Shown here one piece after another: positions 41,597 to 51,090 of a stretch of 51,366 bases of DNA (the first letter of the stretch is position 1; each line of letters opens with the position of its first letter). The translations under genes were made by a program, and so were the position numbers. Source of the stretch: Trichomonas tenax (Eukaryota > Parabasalia > Trichomonadida > Trichomonadidae). The notes under the pieces are model-generated. The model ran no database searches. It was not told the DNA's origin and saw nothing but the letters and a program-made list of their open reading frames with translations. The stretch lies in NCBI GenBank assembly GCA_023091735.1, contig JALKBU010000290.1:1-51366 (forward strand), given 5' to 3'.

Positions 41597-42370
41597 TCAA
41601 TGCACATTCAACAGAGACGAAAGAGATAGCCTTGGGTTCTCAGCGACAAAATTGTCAGATCTTTTGATAATTAATGAAGGCAAAACATCGAGAATAGGAA
41701 GCGAGAACGGTAAAACATCAAGAGATGTCTTCGGCTTAACATCTTCTGGTGAAGAATCTGAAGCAGGAGAAGAAATACTTTCCTCAACTTCTTCAGAAAC
41801 GTTCTTTGGCTTTCTACCACGCTTGCGAATGGCTGGCTCTCCACGGGCCAGGCGTTCTAAGCGCCTCTTGAGAGTAGAATTCCAACGGTTCTTGACACAA
41901 TTATCTGTCCTTCCAGAAAAGTGTTTTGCAATTTTTGCCCATGCATTTCCGTACTCTGTATGCAACTGTATTAGTAAATTATCCTCCTCTTGGGTCCATT
42001 CGCTTCTTGAAATTTCTGGATTTAAGTGATTAATCCATCTTTCTCTGCACTGCTTTCCGATGCGTCCCGGAAGCAGCTGAGCAAGCTTTGACCAGTTCTT
42101 GCATCCGTTTTCTTGTATATATCTAAAAATCGTTTCATCTTCCTCGCGCGTCCAAGATCCTTTTACAAGATCAGGTTTAAGGGCTTTGATCCAGCGTCCG
42201 GACACCTGTGGTGCTGTCTTTCCTGGAAAGTCCTTCGCAATTTCTGTCCATTTGACGTGCTCCTCGTTCTGCACAAGTTCTGTGAGGAGTTTGTCCTCCT
42301 CAGCGGTCCACACAGCTGCTATGGAGTTGTATGATCTCTGTTTGCGCGACCTAGTTGGAGCGAGTGCCAT
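41597..42370 (-). CDS. Three-repeat (R1R2R3) Myb transcription factor
   Basis: 257 residues, ATG at 42370, TGA stop. Three tandem Myb repeats occupy about residues 15-165: VWTAEEDKLL...GRWIKAL, SWTREEDETIF...CRERWINHLNP and EWTQEEDNLL...CVKNRWNSTLKR. Repeats two and three keep the c-Myb recognition helices (GKQCRERW and TDNCVKNRWNS), which in c-Myb read the AACNG core. A basic stretch with RKRGRKPK (about 178-185) looks like a nuclear signal or AT-hook-like segment. The rest of the tail is Ser/Asp/Pro-rich and could be an activation or phosphorylation region. A nuclear regulator is very likely. Three-repeat Mybs are rarer in trichomonads than two-repeat ones. TCATATAAA directly precedes the ATG. 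Confidence 0.95.
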   Translation of the reverse strand: MALAPTRSRKQRSYNSIAAVWTAEEDKLLTELVQNEEHVKWTEIAKDFPGKTAPQVSGRWIKALKPDLVKGSWTREEDETIFRYIQENGCKNWSKLAQLLPGRIGKQCRERWINHLNPEISRSEWTQEEDNLLIQLHTEYGNAWAKIAKHFSGRTDNCVKNRWNSTLKRRLERLARGEPAIRKRGRKPKNVSEEVEESISSPASDSSPEDVKPKTSLDVLPFSLPILDVLPSLIIKRSDNFVAENPRLSLSSLLNVH

Positions 42371-42379
42371 TTTATATGA
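42371..42379 (-). promoter_or_regulatory. Inr-like element of the three-repeat Myb gene
   Basis: TCATATAAA abuts the ATG on the coding strand, an Inr-like site with A at the fifth position. Beyond it, 42380-43112 is AT-rich and without a gene. Confidence 0.4.
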
Positions 42380-43112
42380 TTTGTGAAATCAAAATATTGT
42401 AGTGTACGTTTAAAAATGAAAACGTCCGCGAAATTTGCATAGAACACTTAGTTTGTCCAAAATACGGCGATCGAACTCAATTTCAGAAAGATTGATACGT
42501 TTTGAATTAATTTGATGATGTTAAACTGACTTAAATACGAATAAATCATTCAATGATGCAATGCACAGATCTTTGGCATTACAAAAATACCTACAAATGG
42601 CTCCAAATAACAATATTTCACAATCTCAAATTTGTGATTGGTATTAAAATATGAGAATTGGACTATTACAATAATGGAAGTTCAATGTAGATCAAAATTA
42701 TAATACATTTATATAGTGCAACAACATTTCATTCGTTTATATTATTGATGAAATATTATTTTCCTTATTTCACATTCAAACAAACTCCAATCAATTCCAT
42801 TCATCACATGAATCATCACTATATGCATTAACACCCAATCTCTTTCTATTAAAATTTTATTTCTAATATGACTAAAAGAAATCAGCAAGAGTTATACCAA
42901 ACAATATTTAAACAGTTGAAATGAATATTGGTATATGAATGTTTGCTTATTCTTATTTAATTCCAAATGTTCAAACTTTTTTTGAGGTTTTAGTAACAAT
43001 ATACATCTCTCTCCATTGTGCAAACATGAATCAGATCATGCCTTTGCATTGATTTCAAGATTGATAAATTAATCAAAAAACATATTAAATTTATACAAAC
43101 AAAATAAGAGAG

Positions 43113-44867
43113 TTAAACACGCGATGGATTAACGATGTGTTTTCGGTAAAGTTCAATCAATCTTTCGACATCACATTGATGAACATCTTCTTCATTAACC
43201 CAGACATAGCTTGATTTCTTCGTGAGCTCATTGATGAAGCGGACTAAGAACCTCCTCATGTATCTTCCATCAGCGATTTGCGTTCCTTTGACGATGTTCA
43301 CGACTCCATCAACAATTTGTGTTTGAGCGACGATATTCTTCCTTCGTGATGTGTTCGGCCTGTGAAATGGCGGATCTACGATGCCTCTGAATGTGACATT
43401 CGCTTTGATTGAGCGATCGATGAATTTGGAATTCTTCAAAGCCGCTCTTCCTATGTTTAAATATGCAGTTCTGTTTGAAGGAGCAACTTTTGTTGCTTTG
43501 AGTGGCGGAACTTCGAACGTGTTGTGTTGGACTTCTGGTTTGTTTGAATCATCAGGGTTTCTCGTTTTGTTGATCAGTCCTTCTTTCCATAAACCTCTGC
43601 CATCCCAGAAAACAGACAGAACGGGCATCTGAATGATGACATCTCCAAGCTGAATAAAAATTCGGCCGTTTGTCAGTGATAAACAAGTTCCTTCGACCCA
43701 TTTGCCAGTGAGAGGATGGACAACACTCACTTTGTCGCCTTCGTACGGAATTGGGCCGCTTGGAACTTCGAATTGCGCAAAAAATTCTTTGTGAATTGAT
43801 TCAAGTGTCGTTTCATTCGTAGTGAAGCCGCAGCTCTTCCTGAACTTGAAATATATCTTTAGATCATCGAACTGACTCACTTGCGCGATTCCTACTGAAA
43901 CAGAACGCGCGATAAACGATGTCAAAACGAGTCTTGGCGTTGATCCAGGAAGCGGAGGTTTTCCATTCGATAGATATCTCTTTATCTGAAGAGATTCGAA
44001 CAGATCACGCTCCTGTTGCTGAGAGAGCTCAATGGTGTTCGATATCTTCATGATTATCATCAAGTGCTCCCAGTTCTCGCATCCGTTTATGAATGAAGAA
44101 ATTTCTTTCCAATATTCGGGACAAAGAAAACTTGGAATAATATCAATAGGCTCGCCAAGCCACTGGTAGCACAGCAGACCTAACAAAAGGCCGAAATAGT
44201 CTGTGAATTTGCCTTCTAAGAGTTCGATATCGTTTCTTTCGTATAAATATCTTAATCTTTCTTTCTGTACAAATTCTGTTGCTGCAAAAAGTGGTGTCAT
44301 ACTGCTATGCATGAACTGACGGGGCGGCAGTGTGTTAAAGTCGATATTTGACACTGAATCAAATATTCTTTTTTCTGCAACTGTCATTTCCAAGTTTTTG
44401 TCATTGTATTTCACAGGCCTCACAATTTCATAGAAGGATTTCGATGTGCGGATGTCAGATGCCATTTTTCTAATATAATCACTTACAAAAGTGCCGTCAA
44501 TGATCCAAGCTTTAGAAATTATCGCCGGAACAATGAGCGGATTGTAGTTTGGGTCCGATTGGAATGTGTTTCCGTAGACTTTTAAGTGACATATAGTTGA
44601 AAATCGAAGATGATAAAGGTCTTCGACTTTTAAATCGTTAAATCTAAGGTCCAAAACGTTCAAGCATCTGAAAACCTGCAAAAATTCGGTCGTTATCAGT
44701 TTATTTCTCGATAAATCAAGTTCCGTGATTTGTTTTTTGCGAGAAAAGAATGTCAAAGGCAGGGATTCGATTTGGTTGTTCGCTAAAACGACTCTTTCCG
44801 CATCTTCGGGGATATCAATCTCCGCCAAATCTTGCGGAGAATGGCCCCGAAAATCGAAAGTTTTCAT
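43113..44867 (-). CDS. Leucine-rich-repeat protein with extended C-terminal region
   Basis: 584 residues, start at the ATG at 44867; the frame continues one codon upstream only as TTG. Residues 20-105 form about four leucine-rich repeats (VVLANNQIESLP, ITELDLSRNKLI, LNVLDLRFNDLK, ICHLKVYGNTF) with a cap (IIDGTFVSDYIRK). Residues 120-340 are helical and unassigned. About 370-410 (YEGDKVSVVHPLTGKWVEGT) reads like a small Tudor/SH3-like barrel, and the last 40 residues (RFLVRFINELTKKSSYVWVN) like a chromo/Tudor strand set, both tentative. No membrane span. It is transcribed divergently from the coiled-coil gene with 672 bp between start codons. A specific role is unknown; LRR plus barrel modules would suit a scaffold. 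Confidence 0.85.
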   Translation of the reverse strand: MKTFDFRGHSPQDLAEIDIPEDAERVVLANNQIESLPLTFFSRKKQITELDLSRNKLITTEFLQVFRCLNVLDLRFNDLKVEDLYHLRFSTICHLKVYGNTFQSDPNYNPLIVPAIISKAWIIDGTFVSDYIRKMASDIRTSKSFYEIVRPVKYNDKNLEMTVAEKRIFDSVSNIDFNTLPPRQFMHSSMTPLFAATEFVQKERLRYLYERNDIELLEGKFTDYFGLLLGLLCYQWLGEPIDIIPSFLCPEYWKEISSFINGCENWEHLMIIMKISNTIELSQQQERDLFESLQIKRYLSNGKPPLPGSTPRLVLTSFIARSVSVGIAQVSQFDDLKIYFKFRKSCGFTTNETTLESIHKEFFAQFEVPSGPIPYEGDKVSVVHPLTGKWVEGTCLSLTNGRIFIQLGDVIIQMPVLSVFWDGRGLWKEGLINKTRNPDDSNKPEVQHNTFEVPPLKATKVAPSNRTAYLNIGRAALKNSKFIDRSIKANVTFRGIVDPPFHRPNTSRRKNIVAQTQIVDGVVNIVKGTQIADGRYMRRFLVRFINELTKKSSYVWVNEEDVHQCDVERLIELYRKHIVNPSRV

Positions 44868-44887
44868 CAAAATTTTTTATTTTCTAA

Positions 44888-44894
44888 CGAATGA
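44888..44894 (-). promoter_or_regulatory. Inr-like element of the LRR gene
   Basis: TCATTCG on the coding strand, 20 bases before the ATG. Degenerate TTTACATGWCA relatives (GACACATAAA and GACGTGTAAA) lie near 44996-45022. Confidence 0.35.
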
Positions 44895-45453
44895 GAAGTT
44901 ATTTTTTTTTTAATTTTGTTGAATATTTGGACTTCCAAAAAGCTTTTACATAAAATTTTTAATTATTTCGCTCTTTATGTAAATACAATGTTTTTGACAC
45001 ATAAACTTTAAAATGACGTGTAAACTTAAATATTCTTCGCATCAAATCTCCACTTTTTGAACATCTTTTCATCAAAAAACCAATATACCTTTACTATATT
45101 CAATGCATAAACTACATAAATATGAATGATTTCTCCTCAACACACTTTGAAAATTGCATTTTCAAACAATGAGCAATGCTCAAATTAAATTGTAGATATC
45201 ATTTTAATATCCTTCAGCAGCTGCCATCGCGCTTGCATACATAGTATTTTTGATTGAATCACACTGTCTGATAAAGATCAACAAAATTGTTTTGTAACTG
45301 CGCAATTAAATAGTCACGATGATTATTTGAATTTTGCATTATGATAGTAAGTCATATGTGCCTATTTATGCAAGAAATTAATCCAAAAATTCAGTGAATC
45401 AATAAAGTTTTGCAATGATTATTGAATAGTTATAAAATTGCTTTGTAAAATTG

Positions 45454-45464
45454 TTTACATGACA
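45454..45464 (+). promoter_or_regulatory. TTTACATGWCA motif upstream of coiled-coil gene
   Basis: Exact TTTACATGACA followed by GAAT, same orientation as the gene, 76 bp before its ATG. Confidence 0.5.
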
Positions 45465-45527
45465 GAATATTTTAAATCTTAAAATGATAATATGATTAGA
45501 AAGATGTAAAAAGGCGAAAGATGAAAA

Positions 45528-45539
45528 TCATTTTTATTG
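45528..45539 (+). promoter_or_regulatory. Inr-like element of the coiled-coil gene
   Basis: TCATTTTTATTG immediately before the ATG at 45540, a clean match to TCAYTW with a leader of about 10 bases. Confidence 0.55.
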
Positions 45540-46796
45540 ATGACGCAGAGATTATTTGGCTTCATTAACAAAGTGAAAGAGGCGGCCAAAATCCTCAACG
45601 CAGAGGAGGAGAGCGAGGATGAGGAAGAAGAGAAGAAGGAGGAATCTGACAATGTTTCTGAAATTTCAGATATTGATTTGGATGAAGTTGATCAAATATT
45701 GAAAGAAACCACTCCTTCGCCAGAAATAGAAGAAGCAAACAAAATAGATCCAGAATTAGAGGCTAAACGCAATGTTTTGCTTCCTTATTTCGAATCTTTA
45801 ACGAAAATTCAAAATTTATTCTCAGCAAAGAAAATACTCAACAATCCAGAAGCTTTAATCGCCGAATTAGAGTCAATACAGCAAAAACAAAACGAATTAA
45901 TTTCACAAAGAGATAAATTTACAGAAATTCTTGATGCTCAGCGAAGTTTGGACTTCGTGGAGCAAGATTTGAAGGGATCTGAAGAGAATTTGAATCTTAT
46001 CAAAGCAAATACAGATAAATTAAAGGCAGATCTCGATAAAGCAAGAAAATTAAAACTCGCAGCGCGTTCAAAAGCAGCAGAAATGCAATCAATTCTTCAG
46101 CAAAACAGTATAAGACACAGTGAACTCAAAACTAATATTGATAATTTAATCAAACAAATTGACGAAATCAAAAATTCATCATCAGACATAAAGACAAAAA
46201 TTGAGTCCCAAATCAACACAAATCAACAACTGCAAAGTCAAATTGATCAAATGCAGCAAGAATATATGAAATCACGCGAGGAAACAGAATCATTGCAGTA
46301 TGAAATAGATGAAGAAAATAGCAGGCTGCAGCAAGTTCTAGAGCAGCTAGATGCTGCCCAGAATCAATCAAATGATGAAAGAAGAAGCTATGAAAACGAC
46401 GAAATTGCTGAACTCGAGCAAACATTTAATTCATCGCAGAGAACTGTTGACGCTGCTGAAAAACAGGCTTTGGTAGAGAGAAATGGTATGAATATCGTTG
46501 ATATTGAAAAGAAGTTATCAGAATTATCAGAAAAACACAAGAAGTTATTGACAAAGACCGAAGTACAGAAGGAGGAGGTCAAAGATGTTAGAAAAGAAAT
46601 CTCAGAAATGATTATTGCACATATCAATGGAGATAAAGAAGCTGCAAACAAAATGAAGGCTTATTTCAACTGGACCGATGCACAGCTCACTCGTGTCAAA
46701 GAAGAAAAATTAGGGTTTTGGGGAAAAACATCAAGATTCTTTTCAACATTCACAGATTCATGGTCTTCATGGCTTCTTGCTGCAGCCGATAACTAA
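45540..46796 (+). CDS. Coiled-coil protein with acidic N-terminus
   Basis: 418 residues, ATG at 45540. The first 20 residues (MTQRLFGFINKVKEAAKILN) can form an amphipathic helix, followed by a strongly acidic stretch (about 22-65, runs of Glu/Asp). From about 95 to 375 the sequence is almost continuous coiled coil, rich in Glu, Lys and Gln with hydrophobic heptads. The C-terminus ends in a Trp/Phe-rich segment (FWGKTSRFFSTFTDSWSSWL), which may bind membrane or a partner. The layout recalls golgins and tethering or cytoskeletal rod proteins, but I cannot name an orthologue. Long parallel dimers are likely. It shares a divergent promoter region with the LRR gene. Confidence 0.85.
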   Translation: MTQRLFGFINKVKEAAKILNAEEESEDEEEEKKEESDNVSEISDIDLDEVDQILKETTPSPEIEEANKIDPELEAKRNVLLPYFESLTKIQNLFSAKKILNNPEALIAELESIQQKQNELISQRDKFTEILDAQRSLDFVEQDLKGSEENLNLIKANTDKLKADLDKARKLKLAARSKAAEMQSILQQNSIRHSELKTNIDNLIKQIDEIKNSSSDIKTKIESQINTNQQLQSQIDQMQQEYMKSREETESLQYEIDEENSRLQQVLEQLDAAQNQSNDERRSYENDEIAELEQTFNSSQRTVDAAEKQALVERNGMNIVDIEKKLSELSEKHKKLLTKTEVQKEEVKDVRKEISEMIIAHINGDKEAANKMKAYFNWTDAQLTRVKEEKLGFWGKTSRFFSTFTDSWSSWLLAAADN

Positions 46797-47233
46797 CATT
46801 CTTTCAAATCCCATTAACACAGATTATTATATTTTTGATATTGTTCAACTTGAATTTAGAATCAACAACAATTTGAAACATTATAACGCTACAGTAGTTC
46901 TATTGAAACATTTAACGAAAAATGGAATTTGAAGTACATATTTTCTTGAATATATTTTAATCGACATTGTTTGCATTACGCTTTGGGGATATCTTGGTTG
47001 GAAGGAGCTGTGTATATTTCATAAATGTTTGTTTTCTTTAGTTTGATATTAAAATTTTTATGGAAATGATAAACAGCGATTTTTGTCCGAAAATGTATTT
47101 TGTGCGATCGTTGTTTTGAGGAATATCAAATTATTACTAAATAACGAGTTACGATATTTTTTATTTTAATTATCAACTTTCTTTCAAATTCTTGATTGCA
47201 TCAAACGATGCTTTCACTATTTTTTGACACACT

Positions 47234-47280
47234 GCACACACAAATGGGGCTGCCCAGAGAGCCCCTGGCTTGTTTTGTGC
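47234..47280. repeat. 47-nt GC-rich hairpin
   Basis: GGGGCT and AGCCCC (6 bp, 8-base loop) form the tip. Outside, GCACA/TGTGC and CAA/TTG pair across small internal loops, giving a 47-nt stem-loop in otherwise very AT-rich DNA. It could be part of a small RNA gene or a transcription end; no known RNA family is recognised. Confidence 0.45.
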
Positions 47281-47305
47281 GAGGTTAAATAAAAAAATTT
47301 AATGA

Positions 47306-47674
47306 TTTCTTGATGTTTTCACGTTAAGATTTGAAAAAATCAGCACATTTAAAAGAATTAATGTTAATTTTTGCGGATTCAAGAAATCGTATTTAACAGA
47401 TCTGCCACAAACTGCTAGGAAGATTTCAAAGTTATTTAATAAGAAAATTGTAAATGATGTTTGGTTTGATTTGAAAACTGAACGAATAATTAAGAGAAAT
47501 ACGATTAGGAAAAATAAACAAAAATATGCATATATTTATATACGAAGTTCAGAAGTTTTGGTAAAATATGAAAATGAAGAAATATACGAAAATACAAGGA
47601 AAATAGTTGAAATAATGAAGAGAATTAAGATTGACGGAATTGTTAGATTTATGATGAATAAATACTTTTCATAA
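47306..47674 (+). pseudogene. Open 122-codon stretch without start codon
   Basis: The frame is free of stops from 47306 to the stop at 47672, unusual in DNA this AT-rich, and the product is charged and protein-like (e.g. SYLTDLPQTARKISKLFNKK, RSSEVLVKYENEEIYENTRK). No ATG occurs until near the end, so it is either a gene fragment that lost its 5' part or chance. It begins 25 bp after the 47-nt hairpin. Family unknown. Confidence 0.3.
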
Positions 47675-48584
47675 ACAGTTATTATTTTTGTTTCTTCATG
47701 ATAGTTGGATGCTGTCAAATGTCATGTTGTCATTTAGCATATACCTTACTCCTAACCTTACCTTACCTTAAAAATTACGGTAATAAAAAAAGGAAGATAA
47801 AGGAGGTGTAAAATAGTAGTTAGGGAAAATTCATGGGGTAAGAATGGCTCAACACCATCTCTTGAATCGGCAGCAACAACTACGTCACGTACATAATCAA
47901 CAGCCTCAACAATAACAGAATGGAGATGCCACACGTTCTTAATGATTAAAAAGTTTTGGAGAATGAGTATGCTCAAGATGTTCTTCATTATCTTGAAGAT
48001 GTTCTTAATGAGCAATTACAGCCTAAAAGTTCATACTGATTCTAAAAAGCCATTTAGACATTAAAAAAAGTAACGAAATACGTTATATGTCTTAACAATC
48101 GTTTTTTTTTGATATAATATCTTCCATATAGCCTAATAATAACTATTATAAGGTTTTCAGCAATTTTGTGTCCAAAAGTGACATTTTGGAATTTTATTTT
48201 ATTGGAATATCATTATTTGTACATTGCAATGTTAATAAACAAATACTTATTTTGAGATATTTACACGATTCAAAAATAGTACACGACCAATTGAACTGTT
48301 TTACGAATTTTCAAGAGACATTATTCAATTTTTGTCACTTTTGATCAATAATCGTTACTTTTATAACTCATACTGCTATATAATTTATATTTTTAAATTA
48401 TATAATTATTGTATTAACCTTGTTTGTCTTCTGCTTTTAAAATTTTATAATAACGATATACATAGGTAATAGAGATTATGGACATAATGTTCACTTCACC
48501 TCACCTTTTGAATTTAATTCGACATTATTATATGCGTTACAATTTAATAAATAAAAATTTCTGAATGCTGTCAGATTTTATTTT

Positions 48585-49862
48585 ATGTTTTCGTTTTTAG
48601 TCTCAATTACAACTTTCCCGTTTCCCCAAAACAGGGACAAAAACACCGTCTGCAAGCGCTTCAACAATGAGTTCTTTGGTGTCTCTAAAGGCTCCACAGG
48701 ACTTTATTCGTCAATCTCCGGCTGCAATGTTCCATCTTACAACAAAGCTGAGGACGACAGAATTGCACTTTCGTCTTTAAATTACTTAAGATGGCTCCAC
48801 GGGTACAATAAGACAACAAAAATCGATGATACGTATCATAAACAGCAATGCGCGTGTGCTGCAAGCAATGCAGCCATTAACACATTAGCCCACTTTCCTT
48901 CTGGTTCTTGCGCCACCTCTGATGCCCAAACTGGCTGTGGATCTTCGAATCTTGCGATGCAAAGCTGGAAATCGAACTCAGCTTACGCAATCTATCGATA
49001 CTATCACGACGACGGCGGCAGCCAGGATACATTAGGCCACAGAAGATGGATGATTTATGAAAATTTCCCGACAACTTCTTTCTGCGGTGTCTATGCAAGC
49101 AGTGGAGCAACATATTCCGCAATGAGAACCTTCAGAATGTCTAAAAGTGACTCAGAAAATCCACCTTTCGTTGCATCTCCGCCACCGGGATATGTTCCTC
49201 TTGATTTAATCCCGATATATTGGTCGTTCCACGCCATCGGAATGGGAAGAAGCATTTCTGTGTCGGCAAAGGTTGATGGTTCCTCAGTTTCAATAACAAA
49301 TCAATTGATGCTTCCAGATAACTACGGAATCACTCCAACATACAGATTTACTGTCCCCGACGCCAAAAAGAAGGTCGGAAAGAAGATCGAAATCACCGTC
49401 ACCGCCGGATCGAACACTTATTCGTATTGGGTCATTCCAACCAATTGCACCGGAATTTCTGGCGGTTCTTCTTCAGGAGGATCTTCTTCAGGAGGATCTT
49501 CTTCTGGCGGTTCTTCTTCAGGTGGCGCAAACACTCCAGGAAAACTCTATGATCGGGGAACATCTGCGTCAAAGGTTATTCCATTCGTCATCGTCGGCAT
49601 CACTGTCATCGTCATCATCGTTTTGATCGCGTTCATCATCGCAAAGAAGACGAAGAAGACATCCGGATCGACTTACTTCACGAAGACGACAGTCAGCAGG
49701 ACATCGAACGGCGGCGTCACGACAACGACAACGACAACGAGAACCACAACCACAAAGACAACATCTCAGTCAGGTTCTAAAGATCCAAAGGTCGTCTTCA
49801 GGTATGCGAAGTCCAGCGGATCAGGCAATGCTAAGTCCGTTAGAGAAGTGACACTGGTCTAA
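48585..49862 (+). CDS. CAP/SCP-domain surface protein with membrane anchor
   Basis: 425 residues, ATG at 48585. A short hydrophobic N-terminus (MFSFLVSITTFPFP) may act as a signal peptide. A Cys-rich CAP domain covers about 40-200: ALSSLNYLRWLHGY, CACAASNAAI, AMQSWKSNSAYAIYRYY and TLGHRRWMIYENFP, the last close to the G-H-R-R-W of bacterial CAP proteins. A beta-rich region follows (205-290), then a 15-bp tandem DNA repeat encoding GGSSS units (about 293-314), one membrane span (about 331-353, VIPFVIVGITVIVIIVLIAF) and a Thr-rich basic cytosolic tail. This predicts a type I surface protein with the CAP domain outside on a flexible stalk. CAP proteins bind sterols or other ligands in several lineages; the ligand here is unknown. 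Coding DNA is notably GC-richer than its flanks. Confidence 0.9.
   Translation: MFSFLVSITTFPFPQNRDKNTVCKRFNNEFFGVSKGSTGLYSSISGCNVPSYNKAEDDRIALSSLNYLRWLHGYNKTTKIDDTYHKQQCACAASNAAINTLAHFPSGSCATSDAQTGCGSSNLAMQSWKSNSAYAIYRYYHDDGGSQDTLGHRRWMIYENFPTTSFCGVYASSGATYSAMRTFRMSKSDSENPPFVASPPPGYVPLDLIPIYWSFHAIGMGRSISVSAKVDGSSVSITNQLMLPDNYGITPTYRFTVPDAKKKVGKKIEITVTAGSNTYSYWVIPTNCTGISGGSSSGGSSSGGSSSGGSSSGGANTPGKLYDRGTSASKVIPFVIVGITVIVIIVLIAFIIAKKTKKTSGSTYFTKTTVSRTSNGGVTTTTTTTRTTTTKTTSQSGSKDPKVVFRYAKSSGSGNAKSVREVTLV
49463..49528 (+). repeat. 15-bp tandem repeat in the CAP gene
   Basis: Four to five units of the pattern GGNGGNTCTTCTTCN encode GGSSS stalk units. Third-position changes show the copies are old enough to have drifted silently. 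Confidence 0.8.
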
Positions 49863-49924
49863 ATTTTATATCTGTTTATCACACGAATTAAATTTTCACA
49901 GTTTTTCACACAAAAAATAATTAT

Positions 49925-50851
49925 TTACTGACCCCATTTGTTCATTCCGAGGCCGAGAACATCGACTCCGAAAAACTCAGATAAGTCATAGAAAGAGTAG
50001 AATCTGTCCAATTCTTCGAGTTTCTTCATCTGGGTTTCGCTCAACTCGAAATTAAGTTCGCTGTTCAATTTGATGTTGACCGGGTTCATTGACATCGGAA
50101 TGACGACGCAGAACTTGCTCTTCTGGACAAGGAACATGATTGCAACCTGCGCCGGCGTCTTTTTGACCTCTTTCGCGATCTCAACGACGACAGGATCCTG
50201 AATCAAAGGAACACCTTTGTATCCTTTGTTCGGCGGATGTCCGATCGTTGTGTGGCACATCAAGAAGATCTTGCGTTCCTCGCAGTACTGAAGAAGAGGC
50301 TTGCACTGCCTGTACAGGTGGCACTCGATCTGGTTCGCGTATGGTTTGATTCTTGAGTTGAACCAAAGTCTTTCCATTTGTTGGATTGTGAAGTTAGAAA
50401 CACCGATGAATCTCGTGAGTTTGTCATCAACTGCCTGTTCCATTGCCTTCCACGTATCGAGCATGTCGATTTGCTCATAAAGGATCTTTCCATTTTCGTT
50501 CTTTGGAATAAATTCATCGCCTGATTTCAATGCTAATGGCCAATGCATCAACCAGAGATCGATGTAATCGAGTTGGAGTTGTTTTAATGTTTCTCTGATC
50601 TCCTTAGCGACAAGATCTTGTCTGTGGTGTGTACTCCACAGCTTCGATGTGATGAACAAATCTGCACGCTTGACTTTACCATTCGCGAAGATTTCTTTCA
50701 ATGCTTCACCAATAATTTCTTGATTGAAATAAGCCCACGCGCAATCGATGTGTCTGACTCCGCATTCTTCAATGGCGTAGTGCAGGGCTGCCTTAAGCTT
50801 CGCTGGGTCTGTGGCGAGATATGTTCCGAATCCAATCTGTGGAATTTCCAT
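49925..50851 (-). CDS. Aldo/keto reductase
   Basis: 308 residues, start at the ATG at 50851. The single (beta/alpha)8 barrel of the AKR superfamily is complete, with the catalytic tetrad Asp36 (HIDCAWAY), Tyr41, Lys70 (ITSKLW) and His103 (LMHWP), and the family signature GVSNFTIQQMERL (150-162). It would reduce aldehydes or ketones with NAD(P)H in the cytosol. Unusual points: IPMS (251-254) replaces the usual IPKS, removing the Lys that contacts the NADPH 2'-phosphate, the following Arg position is Asn259, and CHTTIG replaces the common Y-S-P-L-G. Cofactor choice may therefore differ. It converges on the CAP gene with 62 bp between stops. TCATTTCTCTTTTTG precedes the ATG. Confidence 0.95.
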   Translation of the reverse strand: MEIPQIGFGTYLATDPAKLKAALHYAIEECGVRHIDCAWAYFNQEIIGEALKEIFANGKVKRADLFITSKLWSTHHRQDLVAKEIRETLKQLQLDYIDLWLMHWPLALKSGDEFIPKNENGKILYEQIDMLDTWKAMEQAVDDKLTRFIGVSNFTIQQMERLWFNSRIKPYANQIECHLYRQCKPLLQYCEERKIFLMCHTTIGHPPNKGYKGVPLIQDPVVVEIAKEVKKTPAQVAIMFLVQKSKFCVVIPMSMNPVNIKLNSELNFELSETQMKKLEELDRFYSFYDLSEFFGVDVLGLGMNKWGQ

Positions 50852-50866
50852 CAAAAAGAGAAATGA
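50852..50866 (-). promoter_or_regulatory. Inr-like element of the reductase gene
   Basis: TCATTTCTCTTTTTG directly precedes the ATG on the coding strand, fitting TCAYTW. Confidence 0.5.
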
Positions 50867-51090
50867 AGTGATTTCTAATCTAAAAGAATTCTCAATTCAA
50901 TTTTGATACAATATTTTTATATACCTATGAAAATATCGACTCTATGTCTCCAACATAACATAAAAACATCGAGAAATCAAAAAATTACTCACGATCATGC
51001 TGTGAATTCACATTGAAAATCACATCGAACAGATATAATTCTAAAAAAAATATTATATGATTACATTTCATCACTTATATTATTGTGTTA

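Larger units (their letters stand above)
46797..48584. other. Intergenic DNA with one hairpin and one open stretch
   Basis: Holds the GC hairpin at 47234-47280 and the open stretch 47306-47674. From 47680 to 48584 I see only AT-rich DNA with a TCACTTTTG word pair (48173 inverted, 48336 direct). Confidence 0.4.

Noticed and set aside
41600..41625. ACAGAGA word resembling the U6 snRNA box
   Set aside because: It lies in the coding end of the three-repeat Myb gene and no other U6 feature is present.
43113..44870. Start of the LRR gene one codon further upstream
   Set aside because: The extra codon is TTG; ATG at 44867 is the first start consistent with the other genes.
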